DNA of 64,000 nucleotides, taken from the NCBI RefSeq assembly GCF_014203665.1, contig NZ_JACHJN010000001.1:434001-498000 (forward strand), in the 5' to 3' direction. The notes beneath the pieces were generated by a model. It was not told where the DNA came from, did no database searches, and saw only the letters and a list, made by a program, of their open reading frames with translations. Positions 1-8,608 of the stretch are shown here, in pieces. Made by a program: the position numbers and the translations under genes. The DNA comes from Saccharothrix tamanrassetensis (GTDB lineage Bacteria > Actinomycetota > Actinomycetes > Mycobacteriales > Pseudonocardiaceae). The stretch's first letter is position 1. Each line of letters opens with the position of its first letter.

Positions 1-151
1 TCGCGTCGGCGAGCCCCAGCTGTGCGGCGGCCTGCACCACCGCGCTGATGGACATCCCGGAGAGCATCTGGGTGAGGTGGTCGGCCGTGCCCGTGCCGGT
101 GAACACCGCGTCCGCGTGTCCCGCGGGGTCGTTCACTACCTGTTCGGTCAC
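1..151 (-). CDS. SAM-dependent O-methyltransferase, N-terminal part only
   Basis: The gene starts with GTG at 151 behind a GGAGG ribosome site and runs off the left edge, so only about 50 residues are visible. Residues 25-50 (QMLSGMSISAVVQAAAQLGL) match the helical dimerisation segment that precedes the SAM fold in plant-type and polyketide O-methyltransferases. The catalytic domain lies outside the window, so the substrate is unknown. It lies 119 bases downstream of the DUF3224 gene on the same strand and may be co-transcribed with it. Confidence 0.6.
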   Translation of the reverse strand, partial: MTEQVVNDPAGHADAVFTGTGTADHLTQMLSGMSISAVVQAAAQLGLADA

Positions 152-270
152 GTGAATCCTCCTATGGCCGGGGCGTCCAGGACACACCGCCGTCGATGGG
201 GGTGAGCAGCCGCCCGCCGGCGCGGACCGCCCTGGGTCGCGCGACGCGGTTCCGGCGGTCGCCGGGGTTC

Positions 271-669
271 TCAGCCGAGGTCGTAGTCCAGGGTGATGAC
301 GCCGGCGCGGGTGCCCTCCGACCGGTACTCGCCGTCACCGGACAGCCCGGCCAGCTCGCCGGTCGCCGAACCCGGCACCACGCTCACCTCGCCACGCACC
401 GCGCCGCTCTCGAAGACGGCGTTGTTCCGCAGCACGAACGTGCCCGACCGGCCGGCGATGCTGCCGGTCACCCGGAACATGCCCATGATGCCCGCGTAGG
501 TCTCGCCGGCGTGCGCCATCAGCAGCTCGGCCACCGCCTCGCCCTCGATGTCCCCGCTCAGCCGGTGGCGCGAGGTCGTCCTGGTGGCCATCACACCGCC
601 GTCCGCTCCGGGCAGCGCGTCCTGGTCCCACGTCAAGATCTCGAAGTCGCTCTTGGCCTGCGTTCCCAC
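271..669 (-). CDS. DUF3224 family protein
   Basis: A 132-residue protein with the DUF3224 pattern: an N-terminal KSDFEILTWDQ strand, a central beta-rich segment with GMFRVTGSIAGRSGTFVL, and a C-terminal GDGEYRSEGTRAGVITLDYD. The family is a small beta-barrel, often compared with allene-oxide-cyclase-like folds, and has no agreed reaction. The frame stays open further upstream, but GTG at 669 gives the usual family length of about 130 residues and has a GAGG-like site upstream. It is probably cytoplasmic, since no signal peptide is present. It may share a transcript with the downstream methyltransferase. Confidence 0.75.
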   Translation of the reverse strand: MGTQAKSDFEILTWDQDALPGADGGVMATRTTSRHRLSGDIEGEAVAELLMAHAGETYAGIMGMFRVTGSIAGRSGTFVLRNNAVFESGAVRGEVSVVPGSATGELAGLSGDGEYRSEGTRAGVITLDYDLG

Positions 670-1152
670 TTGTCCCACCCCAACCTCGGTCGGCCTCTGG
701 CGGAGACGAACGTTAGGCCGGTGGTGCCGGCCGGACCGCTCAACAGTGAGCACGACCGGTGTGGCCCGCCGCCGCCCGGGACATTGCCACCGGGTCTACC
801 CGAAATGAATGCACGGCCCCGCCCACGGTTGCCAATGACCGTCATCGGATATTCAAATTAGCCCGATCGGGTGATTGTGGGCGAACCCGCCCGCAGCCCA
901 TGAAGCTCCGCCGAGAATGCGTCGTCCGTCACGTTTAGCAACACCCACAACTCGCCTCCGTGACAATTCGGCGACACAGCGCGACGCGTTGACAGGGCCA
1001 AGTTGCGCCTGGTAGTCATGGATGTGCCGGTGAAACACGGGGGCTGCTCGGGAGTATCCGACGCATGGTTTCAACCGCACATTTCGGACACGCAATGCGT
1101 GTAGAAACCACAATTTACCAAAACCCCGGCCTGAATATTTAGGGGGCAGGCA
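670..1152. other. intergenic region between divergent genes
   Basis: No convincing gene. The stretch is less GC-rich than its surroundings towards 1080-1145, just before the Crp-type regulator, and holds a perfect 15-bp palindrome (1088-1102). Short open frames on either strand have no family resemblance or ribosome site. It most likely carries the divergent promoters of the DUF3224 gene and the regulator. Confidence 0.6.
1088..1102. promoter_or_regulatory. 15-bp palindrome upstream of the Crp-type regulator
   Basis: ACACGCA-A-TGCGTGT is a perfect dyad, 50 bases before the GTG start of the Crp/Fnr gene. Crp-family proteins bind dyads as dimers, so autoregulation is plausible, but nothing in the sequence shows which protein binds. 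Confidence 0.45.
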
Positions 1153-2067
1153 GTGGAACCGTCGTGCTTGCGCGACCAGATCAAGAGCGACCTCGCCGCG
1201 GACAATCACCACCATCCATTGCGGGCCGGCACGACCGGCTATCCGATGACCGCGTTGACCATCCGGGCGGAACTCGCGGACGCCGCGTGCCGGGCGGGTA
1301 CCGCCGGACCGCAGCACACCGTCCCGCCCGCCGTGCCACAGCCACGACGGGCCCAGGACCAGACCGAACAGCCGCGCACGGCGTCGTGCCGGCCGGGCTC
1401 GGAGCGGCGCGAGTCGCTGAGCGCCCGGCTGTACCGATGTCTGCGCTCGATGGAGGCCTCGCTACCCGCCCTGCACATTCCCCAGCACGACAGCCTGTAC
1501 AACTGGGGGGAACCCGGTGACCAGCTCTACATCGTGGAGTCGGGCTACCTGAAGACGATGACCTACTCCCCGCTGGGGAAGTCGTGCCTGCTGGACATCT
1601 ACACCCCGGGTGACATCGTCGGCGAATCCTGCCTGTTCAGTTCGGTGCGCACCGAAACAGCGACCGCCATGCTGCCGGTGACCTGCCGCAAGGTGCGCCG
1701 CGAGCACCTGCTCGAATCCATGGCCGACAACGGGCTGCGCGAAGAACTGATTCGGCACCTGGCCGGCCGGATTCTGGAGCAGCAGCGCACCATCTCCCTG
1801 TTCGTGACCGTGGACAGCGAACGGCGGCTCGGCGCGACGCTGCTGCGGCTGGGCCGCAAGCTGGGCGTCCGCCAGGGCGATCTGCTGCACATCTCGCACC
1901 GGATCACGCACGAGGAGCTCGGCGACCTGGTGGGGACGACCCGCTCGCGGATCGGCTACTTCCTCAAGAGGTTCCGGGACCTGGGGTTGATCGACGCGCG
2001 GCGGCCCCGGTCGCTGGCGGTGCACGAGCACCGGATGGCCGAGTACACCGAGGACACCGACGCCTGA
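1153..2067 (+). CDS. Crp/Fnr family transcriptional regulator
   Basis: A 304-residue protein. About 95 variable N-terminal residues precede a cyclic-nucleotide-binding-type beta barrel (residues about 110-215, with GEPGDQLYIVESGYLK and YTPGDIVGESCLF) and a C-terminal winged helix (ITHEELGDLVGTTRSRIGYFLKRF). The canonical family length is about 230, so the N-terminal extension is unusual. GTG at 1153 follows an AGGGGGCAGG tract; ATG at 1246 is the main alternative and would remove 31 residues. No cysteine cluster of the FNR iron-sulfur type is seen near the N-terminus, so the ligand is unknown. The gene converges with the PIG-L gene, with 4 bases between the stops. Confidence 0.85.
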   Translation: MEPSCLRDQIKSDLAADNHHHPLRAGTTGYPMTALTIRAELADAACRAGTAGPQHTVPPAVPQPRRAQDQTEQPRTASCRPGSERRESLSARLYRCLRSMEASLPALHIPQHDSLYNWGEPGDQLYIVESGYLKTMTYSPLGKSCLLDIYTPGDIVGESCLFSSVRTETATAMLPVTCRKVRREHLLESMADNGLREELIRHLAGRILEQQRTISLFVTVDSERRLGATLLRLGRKLGVRQGDLLHISHRITHEELGDLVGTTRSRIGYFLKRFRDLGLIDARRPRSLAVHEHRMAEYTEDTDA

Positions 2068-2071
2068 GCGG

Positions 2072-2797
2072 TCAGCGCTGGAACAGCTCCAGCGCGATGG
2101 CCGGCCGCCCGCCGAACCGCGCGCCGACGTGGTTGGCGAAGCCGGTCATCGGTCCCCGCACGTCGGTGATCGGCGGGTTCATCCCGGACAGGTACGAGGC
2201 GTGCGCCTCCAGCGAGGCGATCCCCGCCTCCAGCGTGTCGGTGATGTCCACCGCGTGCGTGGGGTGCGGGGACTGGGCGATCGCGACGTAGCGGACCTGC
2301 CACGGTTCGAGGCCCAGGTCGGCGAACACCCACCGGTTGCCCGCGTCGCCCACCGCGTCGATCAGCGCGACACCCGCGTTGCGGTGGTCCGGCGAGTTCC
2401 ACTTGCCGCTGATGGTGAACTCGTGGTGGTTGAACCCCACCACCACGTCCGGCCGGTGCCGGCGGACCGCCTCGGTGATGTCCCGCCGCAGCAGCAGGCC
2501 GTACTCCACCACGCCGTCGGTGTAGTCCAGGAACTCGACGTCGGTCACGCCGACGATCGCCGCGCTCGTCCGCTGCTCCTGCTCCCGCACCAGCGCGGCC
2601 TCCGCCGGCTCGACCCCGTCGATGCCCGCCTCTCCCCTGGTGAGCAGCAGGTAGGAGACCTTCTTGCCGGCCGCGGTCCACGCCGCGATCGCACCGGCGG
2701 CGCCGAACTCGATGTCGTCGGGGTGCGCCACGACGACCAGCGCCCGCTCCCAGTCGTCGGGCATCGGCTGCAGTTGGTCGGACGAAGGACTGGACAT
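2072..2797 (-). CDS. PIG-L family deacetylase
   Basis: A 241-residue LmbE/PIG-L family zinc-dependent N-deacetylase. The hallmark AHPDD is at residues 24-28, with a downstream NHHE that suits metal binding, and RGEAGIDG follows the first strand as in the family. Relatives act on N-acetylglucosaminyl lipids, mycothiol intermediates, mycothiol conjugates or glycosylated antibiotics; the actual substrate cannot be read from sequence. ATG at 2797 follows GGAGG with good spacing, so the long open frame upstream is not part of the gene. No signal peptide, so it is cytoplasmic. Confidence 0.85.
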   Translation of the reverse strand: MSSPSSDQLQPMPDDWERALVVVAHPDDIEFGAAGAIAAWTAAGKKVSYLLLTRGEAGIDGVEPAEAALVREQEQRTSAAIVGVTDVEFLDYTDGVVEYGLLLRRDITEAVRRHRPDVVVGFNHHEFTISGKWNSPDHRNAGVALIDAVGDAGNRWVFADLGLEPWQVRYVAIAQSPHPTHAVDITDTLEAGIASLEAHASYLSGMNPPITDVRGPMTGFANHVGARFGGRPAIALELFQR

Positions 2798-3062
2798 GCT
2801 CGCCTCCAGCAACACCGGAACAGCAGGGACAGCGCGACCCGACCGACCTGTCGAACCACCTCCCGGTGGCACGCCGCCCGGCCCGGTCACGTCGCCCGAC
2901 TCTACGAAGCACACCGCCACGACGCCGCTCAAGGTTGATCGGTCCCCGGCCGGCCGCGTGATCCCGCGTGGCCGTCGTCCTCGTCCGGAGCGCCCGACCG
3001 GGTGACCTTCGGACACGCCGAAGGGGCCGGTCGACGACCGGCCCTCCTCGACGTGGCGGTGC

Positions 3063-4205
3063 TCAGATCAGCCCGGCGTAGAAGTTCCGGATGTCGGCGA
3101 CCAGGACGTCGGTCGCCTCGTGCGCGGCGTAGTGCCCACCCGCGTCGTTCGCGCCGCCGCCGGCGGTCGCGCCGCCGTAGGAGTTCCAGCTGACGATGTT
3201 GGCGTGGTCCCGCTCGGCGAAGCGGCGGATGGACTGGAAGTCACCCGCGAACATCGCCAGGCCGGTCGGGGTGGTGGTCGGCCCGGACGGCTGCTCGGTG
3301 GCGTGCGCGTCCTCGTAGTAGAACCGGATCGAGGACGCGCCGGTGCGGGTCAGCCAGTAGATCGCCACGTTGGCCACGACGAACTCGTCGTCCAGGCTCT
3401 CGCCGAACAGCTGGGCGTTCCACCCGAGCAGGCCGACCGGGGAGTCGGCGAGCGCGAAGGCCAGCGTCTGCGGCTGCTGGCTGTGCAGTGCGTTGAACGA
3501 GAACTTGTTGGCGTAGAACCACTCCAGGTGCTTCAGCGCCGCCAGGTCGGCCTCGTCGAGGCCCTCGAACTCGGCCGGGTCACCGGACGGGAACGAGAAG
3601 AGCTGGGTGACGTGCACACCGATGACGCCGTCGGTGTCCAGCCAGCCGACCTCCGGGGAGATCATCGAGCCGCCGTCGTTGCCGACCGCGCCGTACCGCC
3701 GGTAGCCGAGCCGGTGCATCAGCTCGACCCAGGCGCGGGCGGTGCGGTGCCTGCCCCAGCCGGTGCTGCGGGTGGGGCCGGAGAACCCGAAACCCGGCAG
3801 CGACGGGATGACCAGGTGGAACGCGGGCTGGTCGGCCGACTCCGGTTCGGTCAGCGGCGCGATGACGTCCAGGTACTCCACGATCGAACCCGGCCACCCG
3901 TGGGTGAGCACCAGCGGCGTGGCGTCCGGACGGGACGACCGGACGTGCAGGAAGTGGATGTCCTCGCCGTCGATCTCGGTGACGAACTGAGGGTGGGCGT
4001 TCAGCCGCGCCTCGAACGCACGCCAGTCGAACGAGTTCAGCCAGTAGTCGGCGAGCCGGCGCACGCGCTGGTTGGGCACGCCGTACGAGTCCGCGACGCC
4101 CGGCAGCTCGTCGGGCCACTGCGCGGTGCGCAGGCGGTGCGCCAGGTCCTCCAGCGCGGCCTGCGGGACGTCGACGCGGAACGGGCGGATCTCGGTGCCG
4201 GGCAT
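3063..4205 (-). CDS. epoxide hydrolase (EHN-type alpha/beta hydrolase)
   Basis: A 380-residue protein. Residues about 5-110 form the EHN N-terminal domain of microsomal-type epoxide hydrolases, followed by an alpha/beta-hydrolase core. HGWPGS (102-107) supplies the oxyanion loop, D177 in VGNDGGSM sits at the nucleophile elbow, and H358 in GGHYAAHE is the likely catalytic histidine. It should hydrolyse epoxides or act as a related hydrolase in the cytoplasm. ATG at 4205 follows AGAGGAG. It is divergent from a TetR-type gene, and the space between holds two GGAAC/GTTCC dyads, which points to repression by that neighbour. Confidence 0.85.
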   Translation of the reverse strand: MPGTEIRPFRVDVPQAALEDLAHRLRTAQWPDELPGVADSYGVPNQRVRRLADYWLNSFDWRAFEARLNAHPQFVTEIDGEDIHFLHVRSSRPDATPLVLTHGWPGSIVEYLDVIAPLTEPESADQPAFHLVIPSLPGFGFSGPTRSTGWGRHRTARAWVELMHRLGYRRYGAVGNDGGSMISPEVGWLDTDGVIGVHVTQLFSFPSGDPAEFEGLDEADLAALKHLEWFYANKFSFNALHSQQPQTLAFALADSPVGLLGWNAQLFGESLDDEFVVANVAIYWLTRTGASSIRFYYEDAHATEQPSGPTTTPTGLAMFAGDFQSIRRFAERDHANIVSWNSYGGATAGGGANDAGGHYAAHEATDVLVADIRNFYAGLI

Positions 4206-4217
4206 GACCACTCCTCT

Positions 4218-4270
4218 GGAACGGAATACTTTGTTCCGTTTCAACATAGCGGACCGGAACGATCCGTTCC
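4218..4270. promoter_or_regulatory. two-site operator between epoxide hydrolase and TetR genes
   Basis: GGAAC (4218-4222) and GTTCC (4233-4237) form one inverted repeat; GGAACG (4256-4261) and CGTTCC (4265-4270) form a second with identical half-sites. A -10-like TAATCT (4276-4281) ends 7 bases before the TetR ATG, so the second site overlaps the TetR promoter and the transcript is probably leaderless. The first site lies just upstream of the hydrolase ribosome site. The natural binder is the adjacent TetR protein (inference). Confidence 0.65.
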
Positions 4271-4288
4271 AGTGCTAATCTGGTGACC

Positions 4289-4933
4289 ATGTCGTCACCC
4301 ACCGAAGCCGCGGGACTGTCCGGCCGCCGCCGGCAGGCCGCGCTCAACGACGAGGCGATCCTCAACTCCGCGCGCGAGGTCTTCCTGGCGGACCCGAAGT
4401 CCCCCATCTCCGACGTCGCCAAGCACGCGGGCGTGGGCATCAGCGCCCTCTACCGCCGCTACCCCGGCAAGGAGGCACTGCTCCGACAGCTGTGCCACGA
4501 CGGGCTGCGCCGCTACCTCGCCGAGGCGGAGGCGGCGCTGGCCGACCCGGACGGCTGGACCGCGTTCACCGGCTTCCTGACCAGGGTGGTCGACGCCGAC
4601 GTGCACTCGCTGACCGTCCACCTGGCGGGCACCTTCACCCCGACCCCGGAGATGGGCGCGGACGCCGAACGCGCCGGGCGGCTCGCCGAGGACCTGGTCG
4701 AGCGCGCCCGCGCGACCGGGAAGCTGCGCGGCGACATCGTCCTGCAGGACATCGCCCTGGTGCTGGAGAGCTGTGCCGCCATCCGCGTGCCGGACCGGCG
4801 GCGCACCACCGAACTGCGCCGCCGGGTGCTCGCCATGCTGATCGACAGCATCTCCCGGACGGGGGCGCCGGACCTGCCGGGCCCGCCGCCCGAAGCCGGG
4901 GAGTTCAACTGGCGCTGGCAACGACGACCCTGA
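4289..4933 (+). CDS. TetR family transcriptional regulator
   Basis: A 214-residue repressor with an N-terminal TetR helix-turn-helix (residues about 15-62; ISDVAKHAGVGISALYRRYP is the recognition region) and a C-terminal ligand-binding half. ATG at 4289 is preferred: no ribosome site is seen, but a TAATCT box seven bases upstream suggests a leaderless transcript. GTG at 4283 is the alternative. It is divergent from the epoxide hydrolase gene, and the two matching dyads between them make local autorepression and hydrolase control likely. Confidence 0.85.
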   Translation: MSSPTEAAGLSGRRRQAALNDEAILNSAREVFLADPKSPISDVAKHAGVGISALYRRYPGKEALLRQLCHDGLRRYLAEAEAALADPDGWTAFTGFLTRVVDADVHSLTVHLAGTFTPTPEMGADAERAGRLAEDLVERARATGKLRGDIVLQDIALVLESCAAIRVPDRRRTTELRRRVLAMLIDSISRTGAPDLPGPPPEAGEFNWRWQRRP

Positions 4934-5032
4934 ACCACCGCGGTCGAATCGACGTCGCCTCCGACCGGTCACGCCTGCGCCCGAAGTCGTGGGCACGACG
5001 AGTGGCCGACGCGTGGCGCCCGGGTCGCGCCG

Positions 5033-5428
5033 TCAGCTGTCGGCGAGGCGGTGCAGCAGGTCGAGCACTCCCGCGCCGGACTGGCCGAGCAGGTCGCGCT
5101 CGACCTCCTCCACCTTCACGGCGAGGCGCTTGTGCAGCGTCCGACCACGTGGACTGAGGTACACCCGGACCTTGCGGCGGTCCTCCGGGTCCACTTCGCG
5201 GTACACCGCCGCGATGCTGACCAGCTTGTCCACCACCCGGGTCACGGTCGGGCCGCTGGCGGGCGTCCGGGCGGTCAGTTCCGTCATGGTCAGGCTGCGC
5301 TGTTCGGCCAGGGCGGCGAGCACCAGCCACTGGTCGAGCGTGAGGCCCTCCGGGCGCAGCACCTGCTCGACGTGGCCGGTCACCGTGCGGACCGCCCTGG
5401 TCAGCGCTCTGGTCAGCGGGTCCGGCAC
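5033..5428 (-). CDS. MarR family transcriptional regulator
   Basis: A 131-residue MarR protein with a winged helix (residues about 38-100: LTMTELTARTPASGPTVTRV, then the DPEDRRKVRVYLSPRG wing). GTG at 5428 follows GAGGAGGG, which settles the start inside a much longer open frame. It is divergent from the amiC-amiS-amiE genes with 79 bases between, containing a 16-bp imperfect palindrome at 5466-5481. It is therefore the likely regulator of the amidase locus, in the position that AmiR-type antitermination holds in Pseudomonas. Confidence 0.85.
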   Translation of the reverse strand: MPDPLTRALTRAVRTVTGHVEQVLRPEGLTLDQWLVLAALAEQRSLTMTELTARTPASGPTVTRVVDKLVSIAAVYREVDPEDRRKVRVYLSPRGRTLHKRLAVKVEEVERDLLGQSGAGVLDLLHRLADS

Positions 5429-5465
5429 CGGCCCTCCTCTTGCGGAACTTGGCACCGATTGTAAG

Positions 5466-5481
5466 ACTTCCAGCTGAAAGT
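5466..5481. promoter_or_regulatory. candidate MarR operator before amiC
   Basis: ACTTCCAGCTGAAAGT is a 16-bp dyad with one mismatched pair, centred on CAGCTG, in the 79-base space between the marR and amiC starts. Its length and position fit a MarR dimer site controlling both directions. The binder is inferred from location only. Confidence 0.5.
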
Positions 5482-5507
5482 AAAAACCGAGGGTCGAGAG
5501 TGTCCGG

Positions 5508-6581
5508 ATGGCAGGAGTCGCCTCGCGAGACGCCCACGCCGACTGGCGTGTCGCCATGGTGATCCCTCTCCAGGGCCCGGCCGGTCTGTTCGGGCCGTCC
5601 TGCGAGGCGATCGCCGAACTCGCCGCGCGCGAACTCAACGCCGAGGGCGGCATCCTGGGCCGCGAGGTGTCGTTCGAGGTCGTGGACGGCGGCGGCGAGC
5701 CCGCGCGGGTCGCGGCGGAGCTGCGCGACCTGGTGGACACCGGACGGGTGGACGCGGTCAGCGGCTGGCACATCTCCTCGGTGCGCAACGCGATCGCGCC
5801 GGTCGTGGCGGGACGCCTGCCGTACGTCTACACGTCGCTGTACGAGGGCGGGGAACGCCGTCCCGGCATCTTCTGCACCGGCGAGACGCCCCGGCTGCAG
5901 CTCGCTCCCGCGCTGAAGTGGTTGCGGGACAACATGGGTGCGCGGCGCTGGTTCGTGGTGGGCGACGACTACGTGTGGCCGCACACGTCCGCCGCCGCGG
6001 TCCGCCGGTACGCGCAGCAGCTCGACCTGCGGATCGTGGGCGAGGCGTTCGTGCGCCTGGGTGTCGGCGACGCGACCCCGCTGGTCCGGCAGGTCGAGCG
6101 GTCCTCGTGCGACGGCGTGCTGATGCTGCTGGTCGGGCAGGACGCGGTCGAGTTCAACCGGCGGTTCGCGGCCCGCGGCCTGCACGAGCGGCTGGTGCGG
6201 TTCAGCCCGCTGATGGAGGAGAACATGCTGCTGGCCAGCGGCCTCGGCGCGACCCGCAACCTGTTCGTCTCGGCGGCGTACTTCCGGTCCATGGTGAACG
6301 CCGACGCCATGGACCTGCTGGGCCGCTACGTCGGCCTGCACGGGACATCGGCGCCCGCGCTGAACAACGCCGCGGAGTCCTGCTACGAGGGGCTCCGCAC
6401 GCTCGCGAGCCTGGTGCGCCGGGCGGGCACCGCGCGCCTGCCCGAGCTGAACGCGGCCATCGACGGCGTCGCCTACCACGGTCCACGCGGGACGGTGGAG
6501 TTCCGCGGGCAGCAGGCCGAGCAGTACGTGCACCTGGCCGTCGCCGACGGCTACGACTTCGACGTGATCACCCGCCTCTGA
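5508..6581 (+). CDS. amiC: AmiC-like cytoplasmic amide-binding protein
   Basis: A 357-residue periplasmic-binding-protein fold of the AmiC/UrtA type ([20 protein letters not shown] at the start, [11 protein letters not shown], a central [11 protein letters not shown]). It has no signal peptide or lipobox, so like Pseudomonas AmiC it should stay in the cytoplasm and sense amides rather than deliver them to an ABC transporter. No transporter ATPase or permease is nearby. amiS and amiE lie directly downstream, which supports the role. In Pseudomonas AmiC controls AmiR; no AmiR is present here and a MarR gene stands divergently, so the output must differ. ATG at 5508 has only a weak GGTCGAGAG site. 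Confidence 0.75.
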   Translation: MAGVASRDAHADWRVAMVIPLQGPAGLFGPSCEAIAELAARELNAEGGILGREVSFEVVDGGGEPARVAAELRDLVDTGRVDAVSGWHISSVRNAIAPVVAGRLPYVYTSLYEGGERRPGIFCTGETPRLQLAPALKWLRDNMGARRWFVVGDDYVWPHTSAAAVRRYAQQLDLRIVGEAFVRLGVGDATPLVRQVERSSCDGVLMLLVGQDAVEFNRRFAARGLHERLVRFSPLMEENMLLASGLGATRNLFVSAAYFRSMVNADAMDLLGRYVGLHGTSAPALNNAAESCYEGLRTLASLVRRAGTARLPELNAAIDGVAYHGPRGTVEFRGQQAEQYVHLAVADGYDFDVITRL

Positions 6582-6627
6582 TCGGCCGGCCGGGCCCCTT
6601 GACGAGCCCCTTCCGGCCATTTACCTT

Positions 6628-6648
6628 CACTTGAAAATATTACAAGTG
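6628..6648. promoter_or_regulatory. inverted repeat upstream of amiS
   Basis: CACTTG (6628-6633) and CAAGTG (6643-6648) flank an AT-rich nine-base spacer in the gap between amiC and amiS. The setting is strikingly AT-rich for this genome (about 6620-6655) and may be a separate promoter/operator for amiS-amiE. The arms share ACTT/AAGT with the dyad before amiC, so the same MarR protein may bind both. Confidence 0.5.
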
Positions 6649-6667
6649 GAGCAAATACGGAGGCGCG

Positions 6668-7294
6668 ATGAGCAACGTCGGCCTGCTCTACGTCGGTGCC
6701 GTGCTGCTGGTCAACGGCATGGCGCTGCTCGGCAAGGTGCCCGTCCGATCCGCCGCCGCGCTGAACCTGTTCGTCGGCGCCCTCCAGTGCGTCATACCGA
6801 CCGTGCTGATCATCCAGGCGGACGGCGACGCGGACGCCGTGCTCGCCGCGTCCGGCCTGTACCTGTTCGGCTTCACCTACCTGTACGTCGGCATCGTGAA
6901 CCTGGCCGGGATCGAACCGGAGGGCATCGGCTGGTTCTCGCTGTTCGTGGCGGCGGCCGCGGTGGTGTACGCCGGGATCTCGTTCTTCCGCAACGGCGAT
7001 CCGGTGTTCGGCGTGATCTGGCTGTCGTGGGCGCTGCTCTGGGCGTTGTTCTTCCTGGTGTTCGGCCTCGGCGAGGAGAGGCTGACCCGGTTCACCGGGT
7101 GGGCGGTGGTGCTGCTGAGCCAGCCGACCTGCACCTTGCCGGCGTTCCTCGCACTGACCGGCTCGCTGCGCTCGGACACCGGCACCGGACTGCTCGCCGC
7201 CGGGCTGGCCGTCGCGCTGGTCGCACTCGCCGCCGTGCTGGCGGCGCAGCGCAAGTCGTTCGTCCCCCAACCCGTTCTGGCCAAGGAGAGCTGA
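6668..7294 (+). CDS. amiS: AmiS/UreI family amide channel
   Basis: A 208-residue integral membrane protein with about six to seven hydrophobic helices and the AmiS/UreI signature (N-terminal [13 protein letters not shown], central [15 protein letters not shown], then GWFSLFVA). The family forms urea or short-chain amide channels in the cytoplasmic membrane. ATG at 6668 follows ACGGAGG. Its TGA overlaps the amiE ATG (TGATG), so the two are translationally coupled, and it should admit the amides that AmiE hydrolyses. Confidence 0.9.
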   Translation: MSNVGLLYVGAVLLVNGMALLGKVPVRSAAALNLFVGALQCVIPTVLIIQADGDADAVLAASGLYLFGFTYLYVGIVNLAGIEPEGIGWFSLFVAAAAVVYAGISFFRNGDPVFGVIWLSWALLWALFFLVFGLGEERLTRFTGWAVVLLSQPTCTLPAFLALTGSLRSDTGTGLLAAGLAVALVALAAVLAAQRKSFVPQPVLAKES

Positions 7295-8331
7295 TGCGAC
7301 ACGGAGACATCTCTGCCAGCCCCGACACCGTCGGCGTCGCGGTGGTGAACTACAAGATGCCCCGGCTGCACACCAAGGCCGAGGTGCTCGACAACGCGCG
7401 CAAGATCGCCGAGATGGTGGTGGGCATGAAGACCGGCCTGCCCGGCATGGACCTGGTGGTGTTCCCGGAGTACTCGACCCAGGGCATCATGTACGACCCC
7501 GGCGAGATGTACGACACCGCCGCCTCGATCCCCGGTGAGGAGACCGAGATCTTCTCCGCCGCCTGTCGCGAGGCCGACACGTGGGGCGTCTTCTCGATCA
7601 CCGGCGAACGGCACGAGGAGCACCCGCACAAGCCGCCCTACAACACCCTCGTGCTGATCAACAACGCCGGCGAGATCGTGCAGCGGTACCGCAAGATCCT
7701 GCCGTGGTGCCCGATCGAGGGCTGGTACCCCGGTGACACCACCTACGTCACCGACGGCCCGAAGGGCCTGAAGGTCTCGCTGATCATCTGCGACGACGGC
7801 AACTACCCGGAGATCTGGCGGGACTGCGCGATGAAGGGCGCGGAGCTGATCGTGCGCTGCCAGGGCTACATGTACCCGGCCAAGGACCAGCAGGTGCTGA
7901 TGGCCAAGGCGATGGCGTGGGCCAACAACTGCTACGTGGCGGTGGCCAACGCCGCCGGCTTCGACGGCGTGTACTCGTACTTCGGCCACTCGGCGATCAT
8001 CGGCTTCGACGGCCGCACCCTCGGCGAGACCGGCGAGGAGGAGTACGGCATCCAGTACGCGCAGCTGTCCGTGTCGGCGATCCGCGACGCCCGGCACTTC
8101 GACCAGTCCCAGAACCACCTCTTCAAGCTCCTGCACCGCGGCTACTCCGGCGTGCACGCGGCCGGCGACGGCGACAAGGGCATGGCCGACTGCCCGTTCG
8201 ACTTCTACAAGACCTGGGTGAACGACGCCACGAAGGCCCAGGAGAACGTGGAGTCGATCACCCGCGACACGGTCGGCGTCGCCGACTGCCGCGTGGGCGA
8301 CCTACCGGTCGAGCAACGCAGGCAGTCCTAG
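7294..8331 (+). CDS. amiE: aliphatic amidase
   Basis: A 345-residue nitrilase-superfamily amidase that hydrolyses short aliphatic amides to the acid and ammonia. The catalytic triad falls at the same positions as in Pseudomonas AmiE: E59 in [13 protein letters not shown]134 in RYRKILPW and C166 in [14 protein letters not shown]. Overall length is within one residue of that enzyme. It starts in a TGATG overlap with amiS and is followed by a strong terminator, so it closes the operon. Formamidase (AmiF) is the closest alternative, but the conserved length and motifs favour AmiE. Confidence 0.93.
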   Translation: MRHGDISASPDTVGVAVVNYKMPRLHTKAEVLDNARKIAEMVVGMKTGLPGMDLVVFPEYSTQGIMYDPGEMYDTAASIPGEETEIFSAACREADTWGVFSITGERHEEHPHKPPYNTLVLINNAGEIVQRYRKILPWCPIEGWYPGDTTYVTDGPKGLKVSLIICDDGNYPEIWRDCAMKGAELIVRCQGYMYPAKDQQVLMAKAMAWANNCYVAVANAAGFDGVYSYFGHSAIIGFDGRTLGETGEEEYGIQYAQLSVSAIRDARHFDQSQNHLFKLLHRGYSGVHAAGDGDKGMADCPFDFYKTWVNDATKAQENVESITRDTVGVADCRVGDLPVEQRRQS

Positions 8332-8337
8332 GCTTCC

Positions 8338-8374
8338 CCGCCGTCCCGGTACCGCCCTGGTACCGGGACGGCGG
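8338..8374 (+). terminator. terminator after amiE
   Basis: A perfect 16-bp stem (left arm 8338-8353, right arm 8359-8374) with a five-base loop begins seven bases after the amiE stop. There is no long T tract, as is usual in high-GC actinomycetes. The following stretch to 8608 shows no gene. Confidence 0.8.
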
Positions 8375-8608
8375 TCCCCCGTGCTGCTCGTGCCGGCGAC
8401 GGGTCCGTTCGAGGCCTACCCGCCGGCCGTGCTCCGGTCGTTCAGGCTCCGCCCCACACGCGGTCCGGCAGCAGCGTCGGGAGCGAGACAGCGTACGTCC
8501 CGGTCGGGTAGCACCGCGTTGCCCGCAGGCACCGCTCCTTGTTCCCCTGCTCGCCGGGGGTGCGGTGAGGTGCCGGAACCAATCGGTGCCACCCGGCGGC
8601 CTGGTCCC

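Noticed and set aside
853-1317. Minus-strand frame across the Crp-gene promoter
   Set aside because: No ribosome site or family resemblance, and it overlaps the start of the real regulator.
4905-6620. Minus-strand open frame of 571 codons opposite amiC
   Set aside because: It reads through the MarR gene in the wrong frame and shows no domain. amiC and marR explain the region.
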